Below, one piece after another: positions 18,402 to 27,695 of a DNA stretch of 64,000 bases. The position numbers were made by a program, and so were the translations under genes. The notes under the pieces are model-generated. The model saw only the letters and a program-made list of their open reading frames with translations. It was not told the DNA's origin and did not search any database. Location of the stretch: assembly GCA_029238935.1 (NCBI GenBank), contig JAQZBN010000003.1:1-64000 (forward strand), written 5' to 3'. Position 1 is the stretch's first letter. Every line of letters begins with the position of its first letter. The DNA is from Herbinix sp. (GTDB lineage: Bacteria > Bacillota > Clostridia > Lachnospirales > Lachnospiraceae).

Positions 18402-20421
18402 TACGCATCATCTCCTTTCCTATCGTCTTGAGGAATGACCATAGCTGTTCCCACATAATGATAACAATTAATACCATGATAGCTGCAATCATCATAAATA
18501 CAAAGGTAATGATCATACTGACCACAGTTTCCTTCATAGTATAATCATGGACAGTCTGGAAACCTAAGAAAATACAAATCACCGACCACACAATACCGAT
18601 ATAAAGAATTACTGTTAAAATAAATGCTTCATTATTGGTAAGATAATGGGACATAATTGTGATTGATATTAAAGATATCAAACAAGGAAGACTTCCGTAG
18701 GCAGGGATCATATATACTTGCTTGAAGCTTCCGTCACCATCTTTAATGGAGGTTACCAGGTAGTTACAGATTATAAATAATATTAAAATTGCAAAAAATC
18801 CAATTACAATTGCATTAATATCTAAGTCTTCTACATCATAAAGCTGATAGATAAAACCTTTGCTGGTCTTATATGCCATATACGCAATGAAGAACATGGT
18901 GTAGAGTATGGTAGCACCAAGAACAGTGCCTTTCCGTTTCACCCGAATATCATAATAACGGTCAATCGGATGTTTTGGGATCTTCATGCAATATAATACA
19001 TCACCCAAGATCGGTATCCCCATTATTTTCGCACCAATAGCTCTTTTTGCATTACGAACCTTACGTTTCTTATCTACTCTTTTCACAACAGCAGAAACAA
19101 ACCATAAGATTACACATGCTGTTACGATGTATTTTAAATTGCTCTGGATCCATTCATTACGAACTTCCCAGAAAGCTTCAGAGTAAAAGTCTCTGTCTCC
19201 GGATACTTTAAAGTGTTCCATCGCTTCTCTGTAATGCTGGGAATGAAGATAAGCTTTACCAACACCGTTATGAGCCAGAATTGACATCTGATTCAGCTTC
19301 AGAACTTCGTTCCAGTTCTTCATGGCATCCTCATAAAGTCCTTTTTCATACAGTCCCATGGAATTATATACCATGAGAGCATAATCCGTGGGTTTAAAAG
19401 ATTGTAAATAGCCTTTATCTCCGTCTACAGTCCATATATTGCGGTCTTTATCTACTGCTATGGAAGGCAGAGACGAATAGAGACCGGAAATATCTAAATC
19501 GAATACGAAGGAACCAAAATCAAAGATTAATTCACCTGAACTGGAATAAATGTTTATGTAACCGCTAGCTTCACTAGTATAGATAATACCTTGTTCATCT
19601 ACATATACATCGGTCATCGAATCAGATACCCAATCTTGTGTAATGAACATGTTACCACCGGCTGTATTGTGTTTCTTCAGACCATCGGTATTGGTACCCA
19701 TCGTAGTCGTATAAACAATTCCCTTATTATCAATAAAAATATTTGAAAATGTGGTAGGTACACGGGCAACCAGGTTTTCTAATTGTGCTCTCGTAAAGAT
19801 TGCATTCTGTATTGCCTGAACCAAGGACAATTTGGTTTTATTTACTGTAAAATATCCTAAAAAATCACCGCTTGGTGCTAACTGTATAATACCATTGTAA
19901 ACACCTTCACCCACAAGATACATGTTCTTACTGTTATCCACCGCTATTCGAAGTGGCTCAAAGGAAGTATCCGCAAAGGATGGTGTTTCAGGCTTACTAA
20001 AGGATTCTATAAAGTTAAAATCCTTATCAAAGCGGAATATCATTTTAGCACCGGCATCTGCTACGTAGATGTCGCCTGTCTTCGTTACGTAGATGCCTCT
20101 TGGGGTTGTAAAACCTTCGTATTCCAGTGTTCCTTCTACCACAGCGGTATCAATCGAATATTTTACGATTCTTCGGTTGCCGGAGTCAGCAATATATAGC
20201 TTATTATCTTTATCAATAAAAAGATCATCTGCCGATGCAAGACCCAAATCTGTAATCGTCTTATCCGGTAAATAGGCATCCTGAGTCCGGGTCCAATATC
20301 CCTTATCATCCATTGTATAAGTATAGCTTGTTGCCTGGGACGCTGATGCAGAAAGCGTCGGAATACCTGAAACAACAAAAGCTATCAGCAGAAGCAACCC
20401 TGCTTTTATATGTTTTTTCAT
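18388..20421 (-). CDS. NHL-propeller / TPR / YIP1 membrane protein (locus A)
   Basis: 677 residues with an unusual domain order: signal peptide (1-27), NHL-type beta-propeller repeats (about 50-340, e.g. LFIDKDNKLYIADSGNRR), a TPR-like helical repeat (about 350-420), a membrane helix near 430, then a YIP1-type multi-helix membrane domain to the end (about 470-670). The propeller and TPR should lie outside the membrane. A matching protein occupies the same place in locus B. The role is unknown; it may hold glycan-binding proteins or couple them to the permeases. GGAGG precedes the ATG, and it follows MalG1 by 12 bp. Confidence 0.8.
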   Translation of the reverse strand: MKKHIKAGLLLLIAFVVSGIPTLSASASQATSYTYTMDDKGYWTRTQDAYLPDKTITDLGLASADDLFIDKDNKLYIADSGNRRIVKYSIDTAVVEGTLEYEGFTTPRGIYVTKTGDIYVADAGAKMIFRFDKDFNFIESFSKPETPSFADTSFEPLRIAVDNSKNMYLVGEGVYNGIIQLAPSGDFLGYFTVNKTKLSLVQAIQNAIFTRAQLENLVARVPTTFSNIFIDNKGIVYTTTMGTNTDGLKKHNTAGGNMFITQDWVSDSMTDVYVDEQGIIYTSEASGYINIYSSSGELIFDFGSFVFDLDISGLYSSLPSIAVDKDRNIWTVDGDKGYLQSFKPTDYALMVYNSMGLYEKGLYEDAMKNWNEVLKLNQMSILAHNGVGKAYLHSQHYREAMEHFKVSGDRDFYSEAFWEVRNEWIQSNLKYIVTACVILWFVSAVVKRVDKKRKVRNAKRAIGAKIMGIPILGDVLYCMKIPKHPIDRYYDIRVKRKGTVLGATILYTMFFIAYMAYKTSKGFIYQLYDVEDLDINAIVIGFFAILILFIICNYLVTSIKDGDGSFKQVYMIPAYGSLPCLISLISITIMSHYLTNNEAFILTVILYIGIVWSVICIFLGFQTVHDYTMKETVVSMIITFVFMMIAAIMVLIVIIMWEQLWSFLKTIGKEMMRNVLG

Positions 20422-20433
20422 AATCTGCGCCTC

Positions 20434-21303
20434 CTATTTAATACCGGAATGAGCCATAGTATTCATAACTTGAGTGTTCATACAAATAAATATAATTAAA
20501 TTAGGTAAGAACAAAAGAACCGATGCTGCTGCTGCCATACCTTCTGCTGCAACCGCATTATTGGTTGATAGAGATCCCAGGTAAAATGCTAAGGTTTTCA
20601 TGGTATCGTTTGTTATAAAGTTATTGGATGCCTCTGTGGCATTCCATACGGATTGGAACGTAAGTACGATGGATGTAGCCAGAGCCGGTCTGGTTAACGG
20701 TATGATAACCTTCTGGATAATTCTAAAATCCTTCGCTCCATCCATGATCGCTGCCTCAATTAAAGCATTCGGAATTTGATCAACGAACTGCTTAACTAGG
20801 AATAAACCAACCGGCATAGCGATTAATGGAAGAATATGAGCCAGCCAGGTATTAATCAGTCCGGATTGAACGATTACGATATATCTTGGAACCGCAACCG
20901 CAGTCGCTACGAACATAAGCGCCATCTGATTGATATTAAATAATGCACCTTTTATTTTAAATTTCTTCTTTGAGAATGCATATGCAGCACTTACCGTAAT
21001 AATCAAGTTAATAATAACAGTCAATAAAGTAATCATAACCGAGTTAAACAAATATCTCGTCATTGGTACTCCAGTGGTGCCGGAAAGAGCAAATAAATCT
21101 CTAAAGTTCTTCATCGTAGGATTTCGTACAAAGATTGTCGGTGGGAATGCAAACAACTCACCAAGAGGTTTAAATGCCTTATTAATAACCATGATTACCG
21201 GTAGTATCATAAAGATTCCCAAAGGTATTAATATAATATAAAATTTCAGCTGTGAAGCAGAGAAACGCTTCGGATTCATTTTGGAACCTTGAAAATTAGC
21301 CAT
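20434..21303 (-). CDS. ABC sugar permease, MalG type (pair 1, locus A)
   Basis: CUT1-type importer membrane subunit of 289 residues with an EAA loop at residue 183 (EAAIMDGAKD). About six membrane helices are visible. It shares length and many segments with the locus B protein at 47366-48235 (e.g. FPPTIFVRNPT), more than with the MalG of pair 2 in its own locus. AGGAGG is 8 bases before the ATG. It pairs with MalF1 12 bp upstream. Confidence 0.9.
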   Translation of the reverse strand: MANFQGSKMNPKRFSASQLKFYIILIPLGIFMILPVIMVINKAFKPLGELFAFPPTIFVRNPTMKNFRDLFALSGTTGVPMTRYLFNSVMITLLTVIINLIITVSAAYAFSKKKFKIKGALFNINQMALMFVATAVAVPRYIVIVQSGLINTWLAHILPLIAMPVGLFLVKQFVDQIPNALIEAAIMDGAKDFRIIQKVIIPLTRPALATSIVLTFQSVWNATEASNNFITNDTMKTLAFYLGSLSTNNAVAAEGMAAAASVLLFLPNLIIFICMNTQVMNTMAHSGIK

Positions 21304-21315
21304 GTTTCATTCCTC

Positions 21316-22248
21316 CTAATCTTTCTCACCAAACAGACCATGGGCAACCTTAGAGAATAGAGTTACAATCAGTAAAAGTACTACAGATACTGCAGCCGCA
21401 TAGCCCATCTCATATCGTATAAAACCAAAATCATCAATATGGTTGGTAATCAATTGTCCTGCCAAACCAGGGGTTGGATTTTGTCCTGATAAAGTAACAC
21501 CGATCCATCCCATGTTGAATGCATTTACGATTGCCATAACCGCACCGAATAACATCTGTGGTTTCATTGACGGTATCGTGATATAGAAAATTTCCTGGAA
21601 GCGGTTTTTCATACCATCCACATAAGCTGCTTCGTATAATTCCTCGTTAATATTTAAGATACCGGAGATCATCGCAAGGAAACCGATACCCATGGAGGAC
21701 CATAAGGAAACAAATATCATAATATTCATCAAATAATCTGTAGAAAGAAGGAATTGAATTGGTTGATCAATTACATCCAGCTCCATCAAGAAGTGATTTA
21801 CGATACCTCTTTGATCTCCGGAAAAAACGGTCTTCCAGATAACACCGATAAATACATTACCTAACATGGAAGGTGTATAAATTGCCAAAGAAAGAATGGT
21901 TCTTGGCACCTTTTGGATCTGCGCGAGCATCCAGGCTAATAAAAAGGATAATACATAACCACCGGGACCAACGATTAAGGCATATTTAAAGGTGTTTGGA
22001 AGAACATTCTTTAAAAATGCTGTATCCTGGGTAAATAAGTTAATGTAATTGGTTAACCCGGCAAGGCTAGGTTTATTAATAACATCAAAGTATGTAAAGG
22101 AGAGTCCTATTGCTACGGCGATCGGTATTGCAATAAATGTAAAAAACAATAATCCGTAAGGTAATAGCAATAAAAAAGTACGAATACGATCTTTTTGATG
22201 TCCAGGCTTCTTTACTTTTATTTTGTTATTTGAATTTAAGTCTGTCAT
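21316..22248 (-). CDS. ABC sugar permease, MalF type (pair 1, locus A)
   Basis: MalF-like membrane subunit of 310 residues, with a basic cytoplasmic N-terminus and about six helices. The EAA loop is at residue 206 ([10 protein letters not shown]). AAGGAG precedes the ATG by 7 bases. It starts 2 bp after the stop of the giant binding protein, which is therefore its likely partner. Confidence 0.9.
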   Translation of the reverse strand: MTDLNSNNKIKVKKPGHQKDRIRTFLLLLPYGLLFFTFIAIPIAVAIGLSFTYFDVINKPSLAGLTNYINLFTQDTAFLKNVLPNTFKYALIVGPGGYVLSFLLAWMLAQIQKVPRTILSLAIYTPSMLGNVFIGVIWKTVFSGDQRGIVNHFLMELDVIDQPIQFLLSTDYLMNIMIFVSLWSSMGIGFLAMISGILNINEELYEAAYVDGMKNRFQEIFYITIPSMKPQMLFGAVMAIVNAFNMGWIGVTLSGQNPTPGLAGQLITNHIDDFGFIRYEMGYAAAVSVVLLLIVTLFSKVAHGLFGEKD

Positions 22249-22250
22249 CG

Positions 22251-25208
22251 TTATTCTCCTTCCTGCTTTGCTTTTTCAGTCTGTTCTTTAATCCAGTCAA
22301 TATCACGGATGACATAGGATTTAATTTGGTTACCTTCTTCATCATAATAACCAAGTTCCTGCATCTTCTTTTTAATTTCACGATTGATACCGATCACCTG
22401 CTCATCAATTGCTACCTGTGCTGAGGTACCATTCTTTATCATAGAATTCCAGATATCGGATAGGGAACGCTCCAGCATATATTGACCCGGAGTTCTCGGA
22501 ACGTCTCTTAGCCATTTTACTTGTTCTAAGATTACTTCTTTATCTACCTGATCAATTGGTGAGTTTTCTACTGCTTCTAAATTCGATGATAACCAAACGA
22601 AGGTATTACCATAGGTTGACTGCAAAGTATAGGTATAATTAACTTGGGTCTCGTAGGAGGTCCACCACTTTAAGAATTCCCATGCATCTTCGGATTTTTC
22701 GGAATCTTTAAAGATTACACCACCAGTACCATTTGCAATAAACCATCTGGATACGGTTCCATCCTCTTGTTTCGTTCCAGGATAATTAGATAATGCCCAT
22801 TGTCCCTCTAATTCTGTTGCACCATTCTTAATCAGAATGTAATCATTTAAACCAACGATACCAACCGGCATAGTTCCATAACGGAAGTCATTAAAGAAGG
22901 AAATTACTTCTTTCTTTAAGGAATAAGCAATAAATAAGTCTCCTAAGGACTGAATTCCCTTAACTGAGTTAGGTTGATCAATCGCAGCCTGCATACCATC
23001 CTCTGTATATAATTTACCATTATTCTGGTAAATCAAAGGTGACGTCTGCCAGAACCATTTATATCCGGTACCGGATGAAATATTATGATAGAAGTTCATA
23101 CCATAACGCTGTAAGGTTGGTAACATATCAGTAACATCCTGCCAGGTGTCCGGAGGTGTTAAGTCCAAACTATCAAATACATCGGTACGGTAAATCAGCG
23201 CATTGAAATCTAAAGTTTCAGGAACAGCATAGATTCCTTCATTATAGATAAAAGGTACACTGGAACCAGGAGTAAAACGATCGATTACTTTCCAGTAATC
23301 ATCAAAGCTGGTCAAGTCAAGTAAAGCACCTCTGCTGGCAAGGTCAAACGGCATATAGGAGGTAAGTCCTAATGCAACATCTGGCGTTTGATCCGCTGCA
23401 GTTGCTAATATTAATTTATTAGCATCCGGCATAATAGAAATCTTAACCTTAATTCCGCTTTCCGGTGTAAATTCTGTGTCTGCTAATTTCTGAAGAAGAT
23501 CCACGTGAGTGGTTGCTCTGTTTACCCAAACATTAAGCACTTCAGGATCATTTTTAACATCGAACTTTTCAGAAATAAAGGAATTTACTAATGTCTTTAA
23601 ATTATTTCCAACCGCTTCTAAAATGCTGGCTCTCGCTTTTGGTAATTTTTCATTACCGTAAACGTAAATCATATCCAGAGCAAAATTCTGATTTACTAAT
23701 TTGGTAGTAAAACCACTCATAGATTTTAATACGGAATTATCACCGGATGTAAGATTTGCTTTATATAACGCAATTTCATCCGGATACTCAGCCATTTGCT
23801 CGATGAATTCCATTGCTTTATCAAGTTCAGAAAGAATTGCTGAGTTTATTCCGTTTGGTGTATACTCCTGCAATGTATAACGTATGTAATTAATTAAAGT
23901 TTCATATGCTTGTAAGTAATCCGGAATTTGTGGTAAATATCTCGTCATCTGCCATGTACGGTTATCATCCAGTTCAGAACCAGTGATTTTGGTGATATCC
24001 AATTCAAATCTGGTAACATGTTGAGATATTAATTTAGCATAACGATACGCTTCTACGATTGGTTCCTGTTCGGAACGAAGCGCAAGGGTATGAGTACCCT
24101 TAGTGAGGTAAATCTCATAAGGTTTTCCTTCTTCATCACTGATCACTTCATTTGCCCAAGTGTTGTCTGTGGAAGGGAAACTATAATTGATAAGTTCTTG
24201 ATAAGGAGCTTCTCCATCGATTAATATGGAGTTAAAAACATCAAATTCTTCTTTTGCATTCTTATAATGGAATGCCAGCTGATAATACCCATCCTGTGGT
24301 GCCTCAAAATCATAGGTGATTTCAGATCCCGGCTCCGTCCATGTTAAGGTATTTATCTTTTTATATTCACTGTCATGTGGTGTTAAGGCAGGATTATTCT
24401 CAGAGGAATAGATCGCTTGAGTGGTATTCTTTTCTATATAATTAATAGAATTAATCGGCACCAGAGTAGACACCAGAGAACCGCTATGCATATTACGGTA
24501 CTCTGCATAGGTAGGCGTATCATTCACAGGTGCTTCTACTTTTAAAGTTCCTACGCCTAAGCCATTACCGGAAATATTAGTGATCGTAATTACATTTGTA
24601 CCAGCTTCTAAATTGAATAGAAGTGGTTTGGAAGTATTGTGAGTATTACTATATAAATACAGAGATGTCCATTCTTCCTTCTTCACCTGTCTCGGTGCTG
24701 TTTCATCCCCATACCTGTCTGTAGGAAATTCCTTTGTTTCATCCATCCATACCAAAGGAAGTCCTATATTTTTCATTTCTATAAAACTTTGAGTATCATT
24801 AATTTTGACATCAATATTAAAGTCAGCCAAGGTATTTCCCATTGGTTTGTAATCTAAAACCAAATAATAGAGCCCTGGCTTATCTACTTCTATACTATAT
24901 TTTGTTGAGTTTTTATAATCTAGTGTGACTGCTAACCCATCGTATCCTTCAATTTGAGTACCTGTATCAGGCTGTACCAATAAATCTTCCTGCCCGAACT
25001 CTGCAGATGTTTCACTTAAGAAATCTTTATACGCTGCAGTATCTGTACTCAGGGAATTATTCAATAAATTAAAGGCTGCTTTAACCTCATTTTCATCTAT
25101 TTCAGATACATACTCTGCTTTTTTTCCAAAAATAAATACAGATGCTGTAACAGCAACTGCAACTATGCAAAAAAGTACAATGGATAAAATACGTTTCCTA
25201 TTCTTCAT
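22251..25208 (-). CDS. Giant sugar-binding protein with N-terminal beta-sandwich domains (locus A)
   Basis: About 985 residues, roughly twice the size of a normal ABC sugar-binding protein. An N-terminal membrane segment (8-27) is followed by two beta-sandwich domains resembling carbohydrate-binding modules (about 70-230 and 270-390), a helical linker (about 400-550) and a C-terminal extracellular solute-binding domain (about 560-940, with EFLKWWTS near the end). No lipobox is seen, so it may stay anchored by its N-terminal helix. The frame opens at 25271; AAGGGAG before the ATG at 25208 and the signal-like sequence decide the start. The module order suggests capture of polymer and hand-over to permease pair 1. 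Confidence 0.82.
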   Translation of the reverse strand: MKNRKRILSIVLFCIVAVAVTASVFIFGKKAEYVSEIDENEVKAAFNLLNNSLSTDTAAYKDFLSETSAEFGQEDLLVQPDTGTQIEGYDGLAVTLDYKNSTKYSIEVDKPGLYYLVLDYKPMGNTLADFNIDVKINDTQSFIEMKNIGLPLVWMDETKEFPTDRYGDETAPRQVKKEEWTSLYLYSNTHNTSKPLLFNLEAGTNVITITNISGNGLGVGTLKVEAPVNDTPTYAEYRNMHSGSLVSTLVPINSINYIEKNTTQAIYSSENNPALTPHDSEYKKINTLTWTEPGSEITYDFEAPQDGYYQLAFHYKNAKEEFDVFNSILIDGEAPYQELINYSFPSTDNTWANEVISDEEGKPYEIYLTKGTHTLALRSEQEPIVEAYRYAKLISQHVTRFELDITKITGSELDDNRTWQMTRYLPQIPDYLQAYETLINYIRYTLQEYTPNGINSAILSELDKAMEFIEQMAEYPDEIALYKANLTSGDNSVLKSMSGFTTKLVNQNFALDMIYVYGNEKLPKARASILEAVGNNLKTLVNSFISEKFDVKNDPEVLNVWVNRATTHVDLLQKLADTEFTPESGIKVKISIMPDANKLILATAADQTPDVALGLTSYMPFDLASRGALLDLTSFDDYWKVIDRFTPGSSVPFIYNEGIYAVPETLDFNALIYRTDVFDSLDLTPPDTWQDVTDMLPTLQRYGMNFYHNISSGTGYKWFWQTSPLIYQNNGKLYTEDGMQAAIDQPNSVKGIQSLGDLFIAYSLKKEVISFFNDFRYGTMPVGIVGLNDYILIKNGATELEGQWALSNYPGTKQEDGTVSRWFIANGTGGVIFKDSEKSEDAWEFLKWWTSYETQVNYTYTLQSTYGNTFVWLSSNLEAVENSPIDQVDKEVILEQVKWLRDVPRTPGQYMLERSLSDIWNSMIKNGTSAQVAIDEQVIGINREIKKKMQELGYYDEEGNQIKSYVIRDIDWIKEQTEKAKQEGE

Positions 25209-25231
25209 TGTAACTCGCTCCCTTATTATGT

Positions 25232-25263
25232 GCTCCGGAATACAGTTACCCGTATTCCGGAGC
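25232..25263 (-). other. Strong intercistronic hairpin after the binding lipoprotein
   Basis: A perfect 12-bp stem (GCTCCGGAATAC/GTATTCCGGAGC) with an 8-base loop lies between the first and second genes of the operon. No T-run follows. Such structures commonly protect the 3' end of abundant binding-protein mRNA. Confidence 0.7.
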
Positions 25264-25380
25264 TTTGTCAACTACCGTTGATATTTCATCTGCCATTCTC
25301 GGCTGATTGTTACTTATTTAAGTTATCACATACGAATACTATGTGACTTATACTCACCTGCATCGATGAAACAAGTTCAA

Positions 25381-27009
25381 TTATTTCTTCTTTGCGAAAT
25401 CATCATCTACATAACCATAGTAGCTCTTAAGACCATCTTTTAACTGTTGTTCAGCAAGAATGTATCTTTCATTAATAGCAGTATTCCAATCCGGAAGTTT
25501 TGCTTTAACCTGATCTAACCAGTTAGCATCTGTTCTTAAAGCACCAGCAATTTCTTGTTTGTAAATATTAGCCCATTCATTGTTAGCAGGAATGATTGTT
25601 CCATCTTCCATAACTTTTCCAGGGTAAGCTTTATCGGATACATCCCAGAATTGACCTTTTTCCCATAACTCAACAACTTTTTGGAAACCAGGCATCTTAG
25701 CAGCATCGCCAAAACGTGCATGTGTTGATGTTGAATACCAAACATCCATCTGCTTATCAAATTCATCACCAGTTACAAGAGGGAAGGAATCGTTAAGAGC
25801 TGTTTTCTCAACACCCTTATCTGACCACATCTGATCAGCTCTTGCTTGCATAGCATCTGTGCTACCAGCCCAGAATGCAGCAAAAGTATAAGCAACCTTA
25901 AGTTTTTGTTGTTCTTCTTCTGACCACTCTGTAGTTCCATCATCCATTGCATAGTTGTGGATAGCCATAGGGTCAAGAACGATACCAATGGTATTCTCTT
26001 GATATTCTGTGCTAGGTCTAGGATAGATATCCCAATCATTAGATTTAACAGTTCCCCAATGTCCTTCAGTAGGATTTGCTGCATCACCCATCATCCAAGG
26101 ATCACCATCATAGCTTAAGCAGTAGTTGTTGATGAAGAAGTTATAACCCCACCATCCGTTTGATTCCATAATCTCAGTAGGAACAGCTTTTATATCATTT
26201 TGAGTCCAGATAGCAGATTTTGACCACTTAGGAACGTATTCCAGAAGAGATTTAACTGCATCGGAGTTAACATTTACATGGTCTCCTTCTCCTTTATAAT
26301 TAAATAAGGAGTAGTTAAGATCTTTTGTTCCTGAATTGATGAAGCTCATAGGAATATCCATAGCGCCCCAGAAATTCTTGTTATCACCGGAAGTAGCGAA
26401 TGCAGTATACTCATCAATATTCCAATCGATCGGAGGAACATCGATATTATTCTGTTCTGCTAATTCATTATTAACATATACACCCCAAGGAAGAATGTAC
26501 TGAGGTAAACCAGCTTGGAAACCATAATAGTTCATCATCTGCATAATGGACTTGTTAAAAGACTTATAAACCGGATCGTCTGCAAATACGGATAAGTCTG
26601 CAACCATACCTCTTGCTACGTCACCTGCTAAGTCAGTGGAAGCATAGATATCAGGATAATTGCCATGTTCTGCCTTGAAGTTCTCAAGTTCCTGAGCCCA
26701 AGGAGTTTCATTTCCGTTAGGATCGCCAACTTTAGCGAATACATTGATCTTAATATTTGGATATGTCTTATTGAACGCTTTAGCCATTGCATAAACAGAA
26801 GCTTCGTTCTGTCCAGTTAAATCTGCAGGAGTTAAATCCATATGGCCGATATCCTCCATATATGTACCTGAACCTGACCAAAGCATTACAGTGATTTCTC
26901 CTGAAATCTCTGAGTCTAATGCTTCATACTTTTTACCGCAGCCTGTAAAAAGAGTTACTGTCATAGCACATACAAGCAATAGACTGAAAAATTTGTTAAA
27001 TTTTTTCAT
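25381..27009 (-). CDS. Sugar-binding lipoprotein of ABC importer (locus A)
   Basis: 542-residue extracellular solute-binding protein with a lipoprotein signal (TLFTGC, Cys23). It belongs to the large CUT1 binding proteins of Firmicutes. It is the first gene of the operon, behind a consensus promoter and AGGAGG. It differs clearly from the two smaller binding lipoproteins of locus B. The likely ligand is a beta-glucan oligosaccharide. Whether it serves permease pair 1, pair 2 or both is open. Confidence 0.88.
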   Translation of the reverse strand: MKKFNKFFSLLLVCAMTVTLFTGCGKKYEALDSEISGEITVMLWSGSGTYMEDIGHMDLTPADLTGQNEASVYAMAKAFNKTYPNIKINVFAKVGDPNGNETPWAQELENFKAEHGNYPDIYASTDLAGDVARGMVADLSVFADDPVYKSFNKSIMQMMNYYGFQAGLPQYILPWGVYVNNELAEQNNIDVPPIDWNIDEYTAFATSGDNKNFWGAMDIPMSFINSGTKDLNYSLFNYKGEGDHVNVNSDAVKSLLEYVPKWSKSAIWTQNDIKAVPTEIMESNGWWGYNFFINNYCLSYDGDPWMMGDAANPTEGHWGTVKSNDWDIYPRPSTEYQENTIGIVLDPMAIHNYAMDDGTTEWSEEEQQKLKVAYTFAAFWAGSTDAMQARADQMWSDKGVEKTALNDSFPLVTGDEFDKQMDVWYSTSTHARFGDAAKMPGFQKVVELWEKGQFWDVSDKAYPGKVMEDGTIIPANNEWANIYKQEIAGALRTDANWLDQVKAKLPDWNTAINERYILAEQQLKDGLKSYYGYVDDDFAKKK

Positions 27010-27053
27010 TTTTTACCCTCCTAATAATTATATATTATTATTACTACACTGCT

Positions 27054-27082
27054 ATTATATAATGTATTATTTCAAAAGACAA
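27054..27082 (-). promoter_or_regulatory. Sigma-A promoter of the locus A operon
   Basis: On the minus strand TTGTCT (27077-27082) and TATAAT (27054-27059) are separated by exactly 17 bases, a near-consensus promoter 45 bp before the binding lipoprotein. A degenerate operator-like site touches its -35 box. Confidence 0.8.
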
Positions 27083-27104
27083 TACATAAAAACAATTTTA
27101 TTTC
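27083..27104. promoter_or_regulatory. Degenerate LacI-type operator half-match at the promoter
   Basis: The left 11 bases (TACATAAAAAC) are identical to the perfect palindrome at 27238-27259, and 7 of the right 11 also match. It directly abuts the -35 box, a usual place for repression. Confidence 0.5.
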
Positions 27105-27237
27105 ATTTTTTTTAATTTTTATTATGCATCTTTTATATTTTTCATAATATAAAATTATGCTAATTGTATAATATGGTTATGTAAATTAATAAATAATCAT
27201 TAATTCGTGTTTTGAACTCAATTTATAGAATTTATTA

Positions 27238-27259
27238 TACATAAAAACGTTTTTATGTA
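27238..27259. promoter_or_regulatory. LacI-type operator palindrome
   Basis: A perfect 22-bp palindrome centred on CG with core AAAACGTTTT. CG-centred palindromes of this length are typical LacI/GalR targets, and the operon encodes such a regulator. It lies 155 bp from the related site at the promoter, a spacing that would allow looping. Confidence 0.6.
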
Positions 27260-27436
27260 AATATCTCCTATCATATTGAACGATTTAACATGAGGTAAAT
27301 AGGATTTTTTCGTTATTTATACAATTAAACTTAATTAAAATACTTATTTTCATTCGATTAAGGATTACTTATTTTTAATTCACCCATAAAACTCAACGTA
27401 TCATATCATAAAAACAAATGAATAATGATGCAAAAT

Positions 27437-27473
27437 AAAAAAACTGTCCGTATTTTTATCGAACAGTTTTTTT
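27437..27473. terminator. Bidirectional intrinsic terminator between loci A and B
   Basis: AAAAAAACTGTCCG pairs with CGAACAGTTTTTTT around a 9-base loop, with A-run and T-run on both sides. It should end transcripts of the GH43 gene about 220 bp upstream. The remaining bases between 27105 and 27695 are very AT-rich with no credible gene. Confidence 0.8.
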
Positions 27474-27695
27474 ATTTCTTTACCATAATATCTTATTAGT
27501 CGTTCTTCTTTCAGTAAATCCACCTAAAAAATTTACAATCTGCACATTAATATCAGTGATTATTCTAAATAAATCATTATAACTTTTATTTATCCATAAT
27601 ATGGAAATAAAAATGTTTTTTATTATATTCTGCTTCACTGTAGATTTCATACAAAAAATAAGCAAATACACCTTAGTCGCTATACATATTTTTTT

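Noticed and set aside
27480-27671. Minus-strand ORF of 63 codons between the GH43 gene and the terminator
   Set aside because: Its composition follows the AT-rich spacer, there is no good ribosome site, and no family is recognised.
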